From contig NZ_CP059067.1 of NCBI RefSeq assembly GCF_017795745.1, positions 930,001-994,000 of the forward strand: a DNA stretch of 64,000 nucleotides. Direction: 5' to 3'. Below, in pieces: positions 20,682 to 31,877 of this stretch. The DNA comes from Rhizobacter sp. AJA081-3. Its GTDB lineage: Bacteria > Pseudomonadota > Gammaproteobacteria > Burkholderiales > Burkholderiaceae_C. The translations under genes were made by a program, and so were the position numbers. Positions within the stretch are counted from its first letter, which is position 1. The number at the start of each line of letters is the position of its first letter. The notes under the pieces are model-generated. The model was given only the letters and a program-made list of their open reading frames with translations, searched no databases and had not been told where the DNA came from.

Positions 20682-21713
20682 ATGAGCACACCCGACGAAC
20701 CCAGCAACCCAGGGCGAGTGGAGCCCGCCTTCGGCAGCGTGCCGCCGCCGGCATCCCCCACGCCGTCCAGCGCCGCGGCACGCCCGGCGACGCTGGAGAC
20801 CTCTGGCCTGGAGCAGGTTGCACGCGACTTCCTGCGCGAGCGGCGCAGCGAACGCCGCTGGCGCATCTTCTTCCGCCTCGCCTGGCTGCTGCTACTCTTC
20901 TTCATCGTCTCGCTGACCTTCTCGTCGCGCATGGGCCCCACCGCGCCGAGCACGCCGCACACGGCCCTGGTCGAGGTGCGCGGCGAGATCGCCGCCGACA
21001 CGGAGGCCAGCGCCGAGAACCTCGTCGCGGCACTGAAATCGGCCTTCGAGGATGTGGGCGCGCAGGCGGTGGTGCTGCGCATCAACTCGCCTGGTGGCAG
21101 CCCGGTGCAGGCCGGCATCGTCTACGACGAGATCCGCCGCCTGAAGGCGCTGCACAAGAAGCCGGTCTACGCGGTGGTCGAGGAGATGTGTGCCTCGGGC
21201 GCCTACTACATCGCTGTTGCAGCCGACGAGATCTACGTCGACAAGGCCAGCCTGGTGGGCAGCATCGGCGTGCTGATGGACGGCTTCGGCTTCACCGGCA
21301 CGATGGAAAAGCTCGGCATCGAGCGCCGCCTGCTCACCGCCGGCGCGAACAAGGGCATGCTCGACCCGTTCTCGCCGCAGAACGAGCAGCACCGCGCGTT
21401 CGCCAAGTCGATGATCGACCAGATCCACCAGCAGTTCATCGCCGTGGTCAAGCAGGGTCGCGGCAAGCGCCTGAAGGAGACGCCGGACACTTTCTCGGGC
21501 CTGTTCTGGAACGGCGAGGAGGCCATCAAGCTCGGCCTGGCCGACAAGACCGGCAACCTCGACTTCGTGGCGCGCGAGGTGATCCGCGCCGAAGAGGTGA
21601 TCGACTACACGCCCAAGGAGAACGTGGCCGAGCGGCTGGCCAAGCGCTTCGGCGCCTCGGTCGGCGCCGGCGCGGTGCGGGCGCTGCGCGAGATGGCGCC
21701 GCCGCTGCGCTGA
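20682..21713 (+). CDS. sppA: Signal peptide peptidase, S49 family (SppA-like)
   Basis: 343-residue membrane-anchored protease with a Pro-rich cytoplasmic N-terminus, one membrane helix (about 65-82, FFRLAWLLLLFFIVSLTF) and one periplasmic S49 domain. The Ser-Lys dyad is visible as Ser172 (CASGAYYIA) and Lys224 (AGANKGMLDP), 52 residues apart as in short-form SppA. RINSPGGSPVQAG forms the oxyanion region. It follows the Rieske gene after 28 bp. Confidence 0.93.
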   Translation: MSTPDEPSNPGRVEPAFGSVPPPASPTPSSAAARPATLETSGLEQVARDFLRERRSERRWRIFFRLAWLLLLFFIVSLTFSSRMGPTAPSTPHTALVEVRGEIAADTEASAENLVAALKSAFEDVGAQAVVLRINSPGGSPVQAGIVYDEIRRLKALHKKPVYAVVEEMCASGAYYIAVAADEIYVDKASLVGSIGVLMDGFGFTGTMEKLGIERRLLTAGANKGMLDPFSPQNEQHRAFAKSMIDQIHQQFIAVVKQGRGKRLKETPDTFSGLFWNGEEAIKLGLADKTGNLDFVAREVIRAEEVIDYTPKENVAERLAKRFGASVGAGAVRALREMAPPLR

Positions 21714-21727
21714 TCGAGGAGCGGGCC

Positions 21728-22213
21728 TTAGGGCTCGCCCTCCCAGTAGTCCAGGCTGTCGGCCGGCCGCTGGATGATGCGCAGGCCGCGCGTGTAGCCG
21801 GCGACCTTGCCCGAATCCGGGTACTCGCACAGCTCTGGCCGCTCCTGCGTGCTGATGCTCAGGTAGCGCATCGGCGCGGCCGAGGTGTTGATGAACTGGT
21901 GCGGGTACATCGGGCCGGGCGGGATGAACACCACGTCGCCGGCACGCACTGGCACCGTCTCGCCGGCCACGCGCAGCGTGCCTTCGCCTTCGAGGATGAC
22001 GAACATCTCTTCCTGCGCATGGTGGAAGTGGTACGGGCAGCTGCGCTTGCCCGGCGCGAGGATGTCGAAGCCGGCGCCGAGCTTGACTGCCGCGGTACCG
22101 TCGGAGACGCCGCCGCACAGCGTGTCGTACAGCGGCTCGCGCTGCTGCCGCTCGAGTGTCACGTCCGCCAGGTTGCGGACGAGCGCGGCGCGCAGCTCGT
22201 CGGCCCGGCTCAC
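21728..22213 (-). CDS. Cupin-domain protein at the end of the urease operon
   Basis: 161 residues with a single cupin barrel: [19 protein letters not shown] gives the His/His/Glu metal ligands, and [16 protein letters not shown] the second motif. The start is a GTG that overlaps the ureG stop (GTGA, 22210-22213), so it is part of the ure operon. Its role is unknown; it could be a metal-binding or small-molecule-binding accessory protein. It is not one of the standard urease accessory proteins. Confidence 0.88.
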   Translation of the reverse strand: MSRADELRAALVRNLADVTLERQQREPLYDTLCGGVSDGTAAVKLGAGFDILAPGKRSCPYHFHHAQEEMFVILEGEGTLRVAGETVPVRAGDVVFIPPGPMYPHQFINTSAAPMRYLSISTQERPELCEYPDSGKVAGYTRGLRIIQRPADSLDYWEGEP

Positions 22214-22851
22214 TTCAGCAGCCCCTTGGTCTCGATGAACTCGATCACCTGCTGCAGCCCGATCTTCGTCTTCAGGTTGGTCATCACGTAGGGCCGCGTC
22301 GGGCGCATGCGCTTCGTGTCGGCTTCCATCACGGCCAAGTCGGCGCCGACGTAGGGCGCGAGGTCGGTCTTGTTGATGACGAACAGGTCGCTCTTGGTGA
22401 TGCCGGGGCCGCCCTTTCGCGGGATCTTCTCGCCGGCGGCGACGTCGATCACGTAGATCGTCAGGTCCGACAGTTCGGGGCTAAAGGTCGCCGCCAGGTT
22501 GTCGCCGCCCGACTCGATGAAGACGATGTCGGCGTTCGGGAACTTGCCCAGCATGCGATCCACCGCCTCGAGGTTGATCGAGGCGTCTTCGCGAATCGCC
22601 GTGTGCGGGCAACCACCGGTCTCCACGCCCATGATGCGTTCGGGCTCCAGCGCGCCGGCGACGGTGAGCAGGCGCTGGTCTTCCTTGGTGTAGATGTCGT
22701 TGGTCACGACCACCAGGTCGTAGCGCTCGCGCATCGTCTTGCACAGCATCTCGACCAGGGTCGTCTTGCCGGAGCCGACCGGGCCCCCGACACCCACGCG
22801 CAGCGGTGGCAGTTTCTTGGTTCGCGAGGGGATGTGGTGCAGGCTGCTCAT
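22210..22851 (-). CDS. ureG: Urease accessory GTPase UreG
   Basis: SIMIBI-class GTPase that drives nickel insertion into urease with UreD, UreF and UreE. The P-loop is [14 protein letters not shown]; the metal-binding CPH motif is in [25 protein letters not shown] gives the base-specificity motif. The ATG at 22851 gives the standard MSSLHHIP start (213 residues); another ATG nine bases earlier is possible. It is downstream of ureF. Confidence 0.97.
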   Translation of the reverse strand: MSSLHHIPSRTKKLPPLRVGVGGPVGSGKTTLVEMLCKTMRERYDLVVVTNDIYTKEDQRLLTVAGALEPERIMGVETGGCPHTAIREDASINLEAVDRMLGKFPNADIVFIESGGDNLAATFSPELSDLTIYVIDVAAGEKIPRKGGPGITKSDLFVINKTDLAPYVGADLAVMEADTKRMRPTRPYVMTNLKTKIGLQQVIEFIETKGLLK

Positions 22852-22885
22852 GGGGCCCATGATAGGCGCCGGGCTGACACTCCGC

Positions 22886-23596
22886 TCAGGATCGGAACAG
22901 GCGCGAGTACTGCGTCTCGTGCTGCGACGACAGGATGGCGAGCATCGGCGAGAAGGCCTGCCGCTCGCTGTCGGCGAGCCGCGCGGCCTGCTCGGCCGCG
23001 GCGGGGATGGCGGCCACCAGCGCCGCGAGGATGCGCTGCCCCGCGCTCTGGCCCAGCGGCACCGACTTCAGCGCCGCCTGCACCATGTTCTCGGCCCAGC
23101 CGAAGGCAAAGCTCAGCAGTGCTTCGCGCCGCGGTGCACCGGTCTGCGCCGCCGCGAGTGCGAAGGCCACCGGCCAGGTCGGCGCCGGCGGCAGTGCGGC
23201 GAGCACCGCCACGCGCTCGTCGACCACGCCACGGTTCTTCAGCCACTCGACCAGCGAGCGGCCCATCTGCTCGGCCTGCGCGCGCAGCTCGCGCGTCTCG
23301 CGCGTGGCGAGCACCCAGTCGTTGAGCTCGCGCACATGGGCGGCATCACCCCGCTGCCAGGCGCCGAAAGCCCTGGCGACCACGGCAAGCTCGCTGCGCG
23401 CCAGGGCGAGCTGGAGCTGGTCGCACAGCCAACGCGCGGCATCGGCTTCGCCGGCAACGTGACCCGACTCGACCGCGGCTTCCAGCGCCTCGGAGTAGCT
23501 GAAGCCGCCCACCGGCAGGGCCGGCGAGGCCAGCCATATCAACTGCAAAAGCGCGCTCGGAGCGAAGGGCGGTGCAACGGTGCGGACGCGCGGCAC
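22886..23596 (-). CDS. ureF: Urease accessory protein UreF
   Basis: 236-residue helical protein acting with UreD and UreG in urease maturation, probably as the gate for UreG's GTPase cycle. Family marks are [27 protein letters not shown] near the N-terminus and [32 protein letters not shown] in the C-terminal half. It starts only six bases after ureE ends. Confidence 0.96.
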   Translation of the reverse strand: MPRVRTVAPPFAPSALLQLIWLASPALPVGGFSYSEALEAAVESGHVAGEADAARWLCDQLQLALARSELAVVARAFGAWQRGDAAHVRELNDWVLATRETRELRAQAEQMGRSLVEWLKNRGVVDERVAVLAALPPAPTWPVAFALAAAQTGAPRREALLSFAFGWAENMVQAALKSVPLGQSAGQRILAALVAAIPAAAEQAARLADSERQAFSPMLAILSSQHETQYSRLFRS

Positions 23597-23602
23597 AGCG
23601 GT

Positions 23603-24199
23603 TCAGTGATCGTGGCCGCCGTGACCGTGGTCGTGGCCATGTGCGTGGTCGTGCCCATGATCGTGGGCGTGATCATGCGCGTGCGCGGCGTGGCCATGGT
23701 CGTGTGCCTTCTCGTGCGCACCAGCGTGCGCATGGGCGTGCGCGCCCGGCGCATAGGCGCCCGACTCCGGCTCGAAGGGCTCCTGCACTTCCTTCACGAT
23801 CATGTGCATCTGGTTCAGAAGCTCGGCCAGCACATGGTCGGGCTCGAGCTTCAGATGATCGGGCTTGAGCTCCAGCTGCACATGCCGGTTGCCCAGGTGG
23901 TAGGCGGCACGCAGCAGGTCGTAAGGGCTGCCGTGCTGGCTGCAGTGCGTCACCCGCAGCACCGGCTGCGGCGCAGCCAGCACGCGCACCAGCGAGCCGT
24001 CTTCGGCCACCAGCACGTCGCCGCCGCGCACCACGCTGCCGCGCGGCAGGAACACGCCGAGCGCGCGGCCCTGCGAATCGGTGGCGTCGAAGCGGCTCTT
24101 CTGGCGCACGTCCCAGTCCAGCTCGACAGTGGCGGCGCGCTTGAGCAGCACGCCGGCGAGGCCGCGTCCGCCGGGGATGATCTTGTTGAGGGTCAGCAT
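23603..24199 (-). CDS. ureE: Urease accessory nickel chaperone UreE, with long His-rich tail
   Basis: 198-residue nickel metallochaperone. The N-terminal peptide-binding domain (MLTLNKIIPGG to VLRVTHC) and metal domain (AAYHLGNRHVQLEL with the conserved GNRH histidine) are normal. The last roughly 45 residues are nearly half histidine, alternating with Ala, Asp and Gly, a nickel-storage tail like that of Klebsiella UreE but longer. The ATG at 24199 is the only good start. It overlaps neither neighbour and precedes ureF by six bases. Confidence 0.97.
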   Translation of the reverse strand: MLTLNKIIPGGRGLAGVLLKRAATVELDWDVRQKSRFDATDSQGRALGVFLPRGSVVRGGDVLVAEDGSLVRVLAAPQPVLRVTHCSQHGSPYDLLRAAYHLGNRHVQLELKPDHLKLEPDHVLAELLNQMHMIVKEVQEPFEPESGAYAPGAHAHAHAGAHEKAHDHGHAAHAHDHAHDHGHDHAHGHDHGHGGHDH

Positions 24200-24216
24200 G
24201 GATCGGATTGTGCCGC

Positions 24217-25308
24217 TCAGCGACGCCGCTGCGCGTAACCCTGGCCATCGAGCCAGATCGCGCCGGTCGGGTCCTTCGGGTCGGTGATGATCAGGCGCGA
24301 TTCCTCGCTGCCGTCGTCGTAGCGGATGTTGAGCATCACGCCCTCGATGCGGTAGCTGCCCTGCTGGCCGGCGGCCTGGCTGCGCGTGACCACCGAGCCG
24401 CCGGTGCTCTCGGCGCGGCCGCCCGCGCCGCCGCCGCGGCTGACCCTGCCATCGGGCGTGAAGCGGTATTCGTTCCACGCCGCCACCGACGCGGTACCGC
24501 CGACCGCCACGTTGCCCGTGCCGCCCAGGCGCCGGAACAGCCCGTCGAGGCGAAAGTCCTTGGGCAGCTGCCGGAAGGTCGACTGGAAGGGCAGCTTCTC
24601 CCAGCCCTTCTCGCCGGCGATCTGCAGCTCGCCGCCCTGGCGCCGCCAGCGTGTCCAGTCTTTGGGATGGGCCGCCTGGTGCGCGGCCATGCCGCCCGCG
24701 AACATCAGCCCTTCCACGTCGGTGAGCAGCCGGCCGTCGCGGAACAGCACCACCGGGTAGATGTCGGTGGTGATGAAGCCACCGATGCCCATGGCCGGGC
24801 GGGTGTCGAAACCGAAGGAGTCGATCTGGGCCAGCAGCGCGGCATCGGGCTTGACTCCGGCCACCGGGGCCGTCGCGGGCAGGGCCGGCTTCGCGGCCGG
24901 TGCGGCGCTGACGGCCCCCGAAAGCAGTTGCGGCGCCACCGCGGCGAACTGCGCGTCGCGCGTGCGGCTGGCTGTCACGGCGGCGAGGCAGGGGCTCACG
25001 CCCTGTGCGTCGATCTGCCGCACGATGGTGCTCACGCCGCGCTCGAGTTGCTGCTTCTGCGCGGGCTCGCTGTCGATCGCCTGTGCCTTGGCGCGGATCT
25101 GAGCGACGCCGTGGTCGCGCTCCCAGGCCTTCACGGTGGAGGCGTCGGCCGGCTTGAAGCCCCCGCGTCGCTGGCAGGCTGCGGCGAAATGGTCGAAGGT
25201 GCGAACGATCAGCACGGCTTTCAGCAGCGCTTCGTCGGCCGGTGGGGCGGCCCCGCCGGCAGCCGGCATCGCCGCGGCCAGTGCACACATCCATGCACGG
25301 TGATTCAC
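24217..25308 (-). CDS. Unknown exported protein inside the urease operon
   Basis: 363 residues with a short N-terminal signal-like segment (about 1-20, ending AAGGAA). The N-terminal third is helical with Cys45 and Cys107, and an Ala/Pro-rich linker follows (about 130-150). The C-terminal half is beta-rich with IGGFITTDIYPVVLFRDGRLLTD, a Gly-rich loop (RGGGAGGRAESTGG) and a final DDGSEESRLIITDPKDP strand pair. I recognise no family. It lies 17 bp before ureE and 96 bp after ureC on the same strand, so it is probably cotranscribed with them. No link to urease maturation can be inferred from sequence. Confidence 0.8.
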   Translation of the reverse strand: MNHRAWMCALAAAMPAAGGAAPPADEALLKAVLIVRTFDHFAAACQRRGGFKPADASTVKAWERDHGVAQIRAKAQAIDSEPAQKQQLERGVSTIVRQIDAQGVSPCLAAVTASRTRDAQFAAVAPQLLSGAVSAAPAAKPALPATAPVAGVKPDAALLAQIDSFGFDTRPAMGIGGFITTDIYPVVLFRDGRLLTDVEGLMFAGGMAAHQAAHPKDWTRWRRQGGELQIAGEKGWEKLPFQSTFRQLPKDFRLDGLFRRLGGTGNVAVGGTASVAAWNEYRFTPDGRVSRGGGAGGRAESTGGSVVTRSQAAGQQGSYRIEGVMLNIRYDDGSEESRLIITDPKDPTGAIWLDGQGYAQRRR

Positions 25309-25404
25309 GCCCGCCTCCCTGCTCCATGCTGATGCACCCGCAGGATATCGGCGACGCGCAGCGCGGCGCGTCGCCGGAACAAGGAGTTACCGCGTTCGTG
25401 CCCC

Positions 25405-27131
<1,727 letters not shown>

Positions 27132-27132
<1 letters not shown>

Positions 27133-27437
27133 CAAAGTTTCCCTTGGACCAAGCCGCGGAAGCCGTAGACCTCGCGGTCGCCGGCAAAGTCGACCAGCTC
27201 GACGGTGCGCTGCTGCCCCGGCTCGAAGCGCACCGCGGTGCCCGAAGCGATGTTCAGCCGCATGCCGTGTGCCGCGCCGCGGTCGAACTTGAGCGCGCCG
27301 TTGGTCTCAGCGAAGTGGTAGTGCGAGCCGACCTGGATCGGCCGGTCGGCGCCGTTCTCGACCACCAGGGTGATCGTGCGGCGGCCGGGGTTGAGCGTCA
27401 GGTCGCCGGCATCGACGAGCAGTTCGCCGGGGTTCAC
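27132..27437 (-). CDS. ureB: Urease subunit beta UreB
   Basis: 101-residue structural subunit, the normal length. It starts at a GTG (27437) as [19 protein letters not shown] and contains the family core [19 protein letters not shown] and [17 protein letters not shown]. The start overlaps the stop of the small membrane-protein gene (GTGA), and the stop overlaps ureC, so the three are translationally coupled. Confidence 0.97.
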
Positions 27438-27601
27438 TTGCGGCCTCGCCACCACACCATGCCGGCGCCGGCGGCCAGCGCGAGCGCCAGGCCGAACAGG
27501 TCGCTGGCGTGCCAGTGCGCACCGGCGAGGCCATGGCCCTCGTGGGCGGCGGCCCAGCCGCTGGCCAGCAGCAGCGCGGCGGCGATCAGGGTTCGATTCA
27601 T
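27434..27601 (-). CDS. 55-residue His-rich membrane protein between ureA and ureB
   Basis: A signal-like hydrophobic N-terminus ([19 protein letters not shown]) is followed by a short His-rich stretch ([15 protein letters not shown]) and one membrane helix ([19 protein letters not shown]). A good ribosome site (GGGAGACGCTC) precedes the ATG, and the stop overlaps the ureB start. The HEGHG motif after the cleavage region resembles the start of HupE/UreJ-type nickel permeases, but the protein is far too short to be one. It may bind nickel at the periplasmic face (inference). Confidence 0.75.
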   Translation of the reverse strand: MNRTLIAAALLLASGWAAAHEGHGLAGAHWHASDLFGLALALAAGAGMVWWRGRK

Positions 27602-27624
27602 GAGCGTCTCCCTCGATTTCGTTG

Positions 27625-27927
27625 TCATGCAATGGGTTGGTGCACGGTCACCAGTTTGGTGCCGTCGGGGAACGAGGCCTCCACCTGGATGTCCGGGATC
27701 ATCTCCGCCACGCCGTCCATCACATCGGCCTTGCTGAGCACCGTCTTGCCCTCGCTCATCAGCGCGGCCACGCTCTTGCCGTCGCGCGCACCCTCCATGA
27801 TCGCGGCGCTGATCAGCGCCACCGCCTCGGGGTAGTTGAGCTTCAGCCCGCGCGCCTTGCGCCGCTCGGCGAGAAGCGCGGCGGTGAAGATGAGCAGCTT
27901 GTCCTTCTCGCGGGGCGTGAGTTCCAT
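27625..27927 (-). CDS. ureA: Urease subunit gamma UreA
   Basis: 100-residue structural subunit with the standard [23 protein letters not shown] start and the NYPEAVALI and [14 protein letters not shown] segments. It is the first gene of the minus-strand urease operon and is 79 bp from the divergent permease-kinase gene, so both must be controlled from that short region. ureD, which often precedes ureA, is absent here. Confidence 0.98.
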   Translation of the reverse strand: MELTPREKDKLLIFTAALLAERRKARGLKLNYPEAVALISAAIMEGARDGKSVAALMSEGKTVLSKADVMDGVAEMIPDIQVEASFPDGTKLVTVHQPIA

Positions 27928-28006
27928 GGGGTCGGCTTCAGCAGGAGACGTGCCAGATGCTACGAGGCTTCGCCCCGTTGGCACAGGCCTTGCCCCAAGA
28001 AGGCGC

Positions 28007-31000
28007 ATGAGTGCGAACCCGGCCCTGCCCCAGGAGAATCTGCCCATCGGGCCGGGCATCGCCACGCCTGCGAGCACCAAGGCGGTGCAACGTGTCATCA
28101 AGGTCCGGCGCGACTACAACAGCTGGGTCGCCAAGGAGACGATGGAGGACTACGCGCTGCGCTTCACGCCGCGCTCCTTCCGCAAGTGGTCGTCGCTGCG
28201 TGTGGCCAACACGGCGTTCGGTGCGGCCTCGTTCCTGGTGCTCGAGGCCGTGGGTGGCACGCTGCTGGTCGACTACGGCTTCATCAACGCCTTCTGGGCC
28301 ATCCTCGCCACGGGCTTGATCATCTTCCTGGCCGGGTGGCCGATCAGCGTCTACGCGGCGCGGCACGGCGTCGACATGGACCTGCTCACGCGCGGCGCCG
28401 GCTTCGGCTACATCGGCTCGACGATCACCTCGCTGATCTACGCGAGCTTCACCTTCATCTTCTTCGCGCTCGAGGCGGCCATCATGGCCTACGCGATCGA
28501 GCTGGCTTTCGACATCCCGCCGGCCTGGGGCTACCTGCTGTGCTCTTTGCTGGTGATCCCGCTGGTCACGCACGGCGTGACGACGATCAGCCGGCTGCAG
28601 GTGTGGACGCAGCCGCTGTGGCTGGCCATGCTGATTGTGCCGCTGGCCTACGTGCTGCAGCAGCATCCGACGGTGTTGACCGACATCTGGCACTTCGGCG
28701 GCATCGTCTCCGGCGCTTCGGGCAGCGACGAGCTGCAACCCGCCGGCTTCGACCTGATGAAGTTCGGCGCCGCGATGACGGTGGGCATCGCACTCATCAC
28801 GCAGATGGGCGAGCAGGCCGACTACCTGCGCTTCATGCCCGAAAGGCAGCGCAGCAACCGCTTCGCCTGGTGGGCCGGCGTCGTGATCGGCGGCCCCGGC
28901 TGGGTGATTCCCGGGGTGCTGAAGATGCTGGCCGGCTGCCTGCTCGCCTACCTGGCGATCGGCTACGCGGTGCCGGTGGCGCGCGCGGTCGATCCGACCC
29001 AGATGTACCTGATCGCCTACGGCGCGGTCACCTCGAACTATGGCTGGGCGGTGGCGGCCACCGCGGTGTTCGTGATCGTCTCGCAGCTCAAGATCAACGT
29101 CACCAACGCCTATGCCGGCTCGCTGGCCTGGTCGAACTTCTTCGCGCGGCTCACCCACAGCCACCCGGGCCGCGTGGTGTGGATGGTGTTCAACACCCTG
29201 ATCGCGCTGATGCTGATGGAGCTGAACGTCTTTCAGGCGCTCGGCAAGGTGCTTGGCCTGTACTCCAACATCGCCATCAGCTGGATGATGGCGGTGGTGG
29301 CCGATCTGGTGATCAACAAGCCGATGGGCTGGTCGCCCAAGGGAATCGAGTTCAAGCGCGCGCACCTGTTCGACGTCAACCCGGTCGGCGTGGGCGCGAT
29401 GGGCATCGCCTCGGCGCTGTCCATCGTCGCCTACCTCGGCGTGCTCGGGCCGATGGCGCAGGCCTTCTCGGCGCTGATCGCGCTGGTCACCGCGTTCGTG
29501 ACTTCGCCGCTGATCGCCTGGTGGACGAAGGGCCGCTATTACATTGCCCGCCAGCCTGACGCGGCGCCGCAGGAACAAGGGAGCTACAAGCGCCTGACGC
29601 GCTGCACGATCTGCGAGCGCGACTACGAGCACGACGACATGGCCTCGTGTCCGGCCTACGGCGGCGCGATCTGCTCGCTGTGCTGCTCACTGGACGCGCG
29701 CTGCCACGACCTGTGCAAGCCCGACGCGCGGCTGTCGGTGCAGTGGCGCTCGGCGATGTCGGGCATCGTGCCACCGGGCCTGTGGCAGCGCCTGGACACC
29801 GAGCTCGGCCACTACCTGATGCTGATGGCGCTGGCCATGCCCGCGCTGGCGGCACTGTTCGCCACCGTCTACACGCAGGAGCGGCGCGCGCTCGGCGCCA
29901 TCGCGCCGGAGGCCGAGGCGGCGCTGCAGATGGGCTTCGTGAAGGTCTACGCGGCCTTGCTCGTGACCAGCGCGGTGGTGGCCTGGTGGCTGGTGCTCAA
30001 GCACAAGAGTGCGCAGGTGGCGCAGGAGGAATCGAACCGCCAGACGCTGCTGCTCGTGCAGGAGATCGAGTCTCACCGCCGCACGGATGAAGCGCTGCAG
30101 CAGGCCAAGCACGTGGCCGACGCAGCCAACCAGGCGAAGAGCCGCTACATCTCGGCGATCAGCCACGAGCTGCGCACGCCCTTGAACAGCATCCTCGGCT
30201 ACGCGCAACTGCTCGATGACGATCCGTCGATCCCCGAGGCGCGCCGCCAGGCGGTGCGTGTCATCAAGCGCGGCGGCGATCACCTGCTGTCGCTGATCGA
30301 GGGCACGCTGGACATGGCGCGCATCGAAGGCGGCAAACTCACGCTGGAGCCCGCGCCCTGGCGGTTGCGCGAAAGCCTGCAGCAGATTGCGCGCCTGTTC
30401 GAGCTGCAGGCGCAGTCCAAGGGCATCGGCTTCGTCGCCGAGATCGACGCCCAGGCTCCCGAGCTGGTGCGCGCCGACGATAAGCGGCTGCGCCAGATCC
30501 TCATCAACCTGCTCGGCAACGCGGTGAAGTTCACGCGCAGCGGGCGCGTCGTGTTCCGGCTGCGTTATGCGCGCGAGATCGCGCATTTCGAGATCGAGGA
30601 CACCGGCCCGGGCATGCCGCCCGACGAAGTGGCGCGCGTCTTCGAGCCCTTCGCGCGCGGTTCGGCGGCGGGGCAGGGCGCGGGCCAGGCTTCGGGGGGG
30701 ACGGGTCTGGGCCTGACCATCGCCAAGATGCTCACCGAGTTGATGGGCGGCGAGATGACGGTGGACAGCCAACCCGGCCGCGGCTCCGTCTTCCGCGTGC
30801 GCCTGTTCCTGCCCGAGCTGCATTCCGATGCACTGCCGGCGCCGCAGGCGGCCGCGCGCATCGGCTATGCGGGCGAGCGCCGGCGCATCCTCGTCGTCGA
30901 CAACGAGGAGGCCGACCGCGGCCTGCTCGTCAGCGTGCTCGAGCCGCTGGGCTTCGATCTGCGCACTGCGGCCTCCGGCGAGCAGTGCCTTGCGATGCTG

Positions 31001-31522
31001 CGCGAAGGCCGGCTGCATGCCGACGGCTGGCGGCCCGATGCGATCTTCATGGACCTGGCCATGCCCGGCATCGATGGCTGGGAGACGCTGCGCCGCATCC
31101 GCCACGAGGCCATCGGGCCGGCGGCGCTGGCGATCGTCTCGGCCAACGCCTTCGACAAGGGGCTGGACAACGACGTGGGCATCACGCCGCGCGACTTCAT
31201 CACCAAGCCGGTGCGCGTGGGGGAGTTGCTCGACTGGCTGGGGCGTTCGCTGGCGCTGCAGTGGATCACGGCCGATGCGGTGGTGGCGATGGCGGCGCCT
31301 GCCGTGGCCACCGAGAGCCTGGCGCTGCCGGCAGAGCCGCATTTGCGTGCGCTGCAGGAGCTGGTCAACATCGGCTATGTGCGCGGGATCGTCAAGCGGC
31401 TCGACCAGATCGAGACGGAGTCCCCGGCTTGCGCCGCGTTCGTCGAGCGCATGCGGGCGATGGCGCGAGGGTTTCAGCTCGACGAGATGAACGGTGTCTT
31501 GACCAGGGCTTTGGATTCGTGA
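28007..31522 (+). CDS. NCS1-type permease fused to a hybrid sensor histidine kinase
   Basis: 1171 residues. Positions 1-525 are a complete NCS1 (cytosine/allantoin/uracil) permease with about twelve membrane helices. A cysteine cluster follows (about 533-570: [22 protein letters not shown]), looking like a zinc or Fe-S site. Two further helices (about 605-625 and 645-662) and a coiled linker lead to a histidine kinase with His720 in [14 protein letters not shown], an ATPase domain ([15 protein letters not shown]) and a receiver domain with Asp1016 in FMDLAMPG. The single open frame shows no internal start. It is divergent from ureA and followed by a LuxR-type regulator. Probably a transporter-like sensor of urea or a purine breakdown product (inference). 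Confidence 0.9.
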   Translation: MSANPALPQENLPIGPGIATPASTKAVQRVIKVRRDYNSWVAKETMEDYALRFTPRSFRKWSSLRVANTAFGAASFLVLEAVGGTLLVDYGFINAFWAILATGLIIFLAGWPISVYAARHGVDMDLLTRGAGFGYIGSTITSLIYASFTFIFFALEAAIMAYAIELAFDIPPAWGYLLCSLLVIPLVTHGVTTISRLQVWTQPLWLAMLIVPLAYVLQQHPTVLTDIWHFGGIVSGASGSDELQPAGFDLMKFGAAMTVGIALITQMGEQADYLRFMPERQRSNRFAWWAGVVIGGPGWVIPGVLKMLAGCLLAYLAIGYAVPVARAVDPTQMYLIAYGAVTSNYGWAVAATAVFVIVSQLKINVTNAYAGSLAWSNFFARLTHSHPGRVVWMVFNTLIALMLMELNVFQALGKVLGLYSNIAISWMMAVVADLVINKPMGWSPKGIEFKRAHLFDVNPVGVGAMGIASALSIVAYLGVLGPMAQAFSALIALVTAFVTSPLIAWWTKGRYYIARQPDAAPQEQGSYKRLTRCTICERDYEHDDMASCPAYGGAICSLCCSLDARCHDLCKPDARLSVQWRSAMSGIVPPGLWQRLDTELGHYLMLMALAMPALAALFATVYTQERRALGAIAPEAEAALQMGFVKVYAALLVTSAVVAWWLVLKHKSAQVAQEESNRQTLLLVQEIESHRRTDEALQQAKHVADAANQAKSRYISAISHELRTPLNSILGYAQLLDDDPSIPEARRQAVRVIKRGGDHLLSLIEGTLDMARIEGGKLTLEPAPWRLRESLQQIARLFELQAQSKGIGFVAEIDAQAPELVRADDKRLRQILINLLGNAVKFTRSGRVVFRLRYAREIAHFEIEDTGPGMPPDEVARVFEPFARGSAAGQGAGQASGGTGLGLTIAKMLTELMGGEMTVDSQPGRGSVFRVRLFLPELHSDALPAPQAAARIGYAGERRRILVVDNEEADRGLLVSVLEPLGFDLRTAASGEQCLAMLREGRLHADGWRPDAIFMDLAMPGIDGWETLRRIRHEAIGPAALAIVSANAFDKGLDNDVGITPRDFITKPVRVGELLDWLGRSLALQWITADAVVAMAAPAVATESLALPAEPHLRALQELVNIGYVRGIVKRLDQIETESPACAAFVERMRAMARGFQLDEMNGVLTRALDS

Positions 31523-31543
31523 TTTCTAGGCTTGTTCACTTTG

Positions 31544-31637
31544 CAGCAGCCCGCCGGTCGCGCCCGGCCGGCGGTAACTTTCATTTGCTGGCCCAAATGA
31601 AAGTCACCAAAGCAAAGGGCCTCGAACACGATCAGGC
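31544..31637 (+). repeat. Intergenic repeat, left arm of an inverted pair
   Basis: About 94 bp starting CAGCAGCCCGCCGGT and ending ACGATCAGGC. It contains internal dyads: CTTTCATTTG...CAAATGAAAG and CCGCCGG...CCGGCGG. The reverse complement of 31772-31867 matches it over almost its whole length with scattered substitutions. It has the look of a dispersed REP/BIME-like unit (CTTTC...CAAA...GAAAG...GGGCCT), a type seen in several Burkholderiales genomes; the family name is not known to me. Confidence 0.8.
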
Positions 31638-31771
31638 CGGTTTGCATGGCAGCAGACCCGAGGCGGCTGTTCCGCGCTGTGCTGACCCGGAGCGCCGAGC
31701 GCATGTTGGACGAGCCTGCGCTTCGATGGAGCTTGGCATTCACCAGCCGAACTCTCTAGCCAGCAGCAGCA

Positions 31772-31867
31772 GCCTGATCGTATTCAGGCCCTCTTCTTTG
31801 GGTCCTTTCTTCTGGGCCAGCAGAAGAAAGGATCTCGCCGGCCGGGCGAGACCGGCGGGCTGTCGGC
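31772..31867 (-). repeat. Intergenic repeat, right arm of the inverted pair
   Basis: Mirror copy of 31544-31637. Shared blocks, read on the minus strand, are GCCCGCCGGTC, CGCCCGGCCGGCG, CTTTC...GCTGGCCCA...GAAAG, CAAAG...GGGCCT and ACGATCAGGC. The right end stops about 10 bp before the response-regulator ATG, so a strong RNA hairpin could form just upstream of that gene. The 134 bp between the arms hold no recognisable gene. Confidence 0.8.
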
Positions 31868-31877
31868 CCACCGAACA

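Noticed and set aside
31523-31877. An insertion sequence remnant
   Set aside because: The arms are inverted but no transposase fragment or target-site duplication was seen; a REP/BIME-type repeat fits better.
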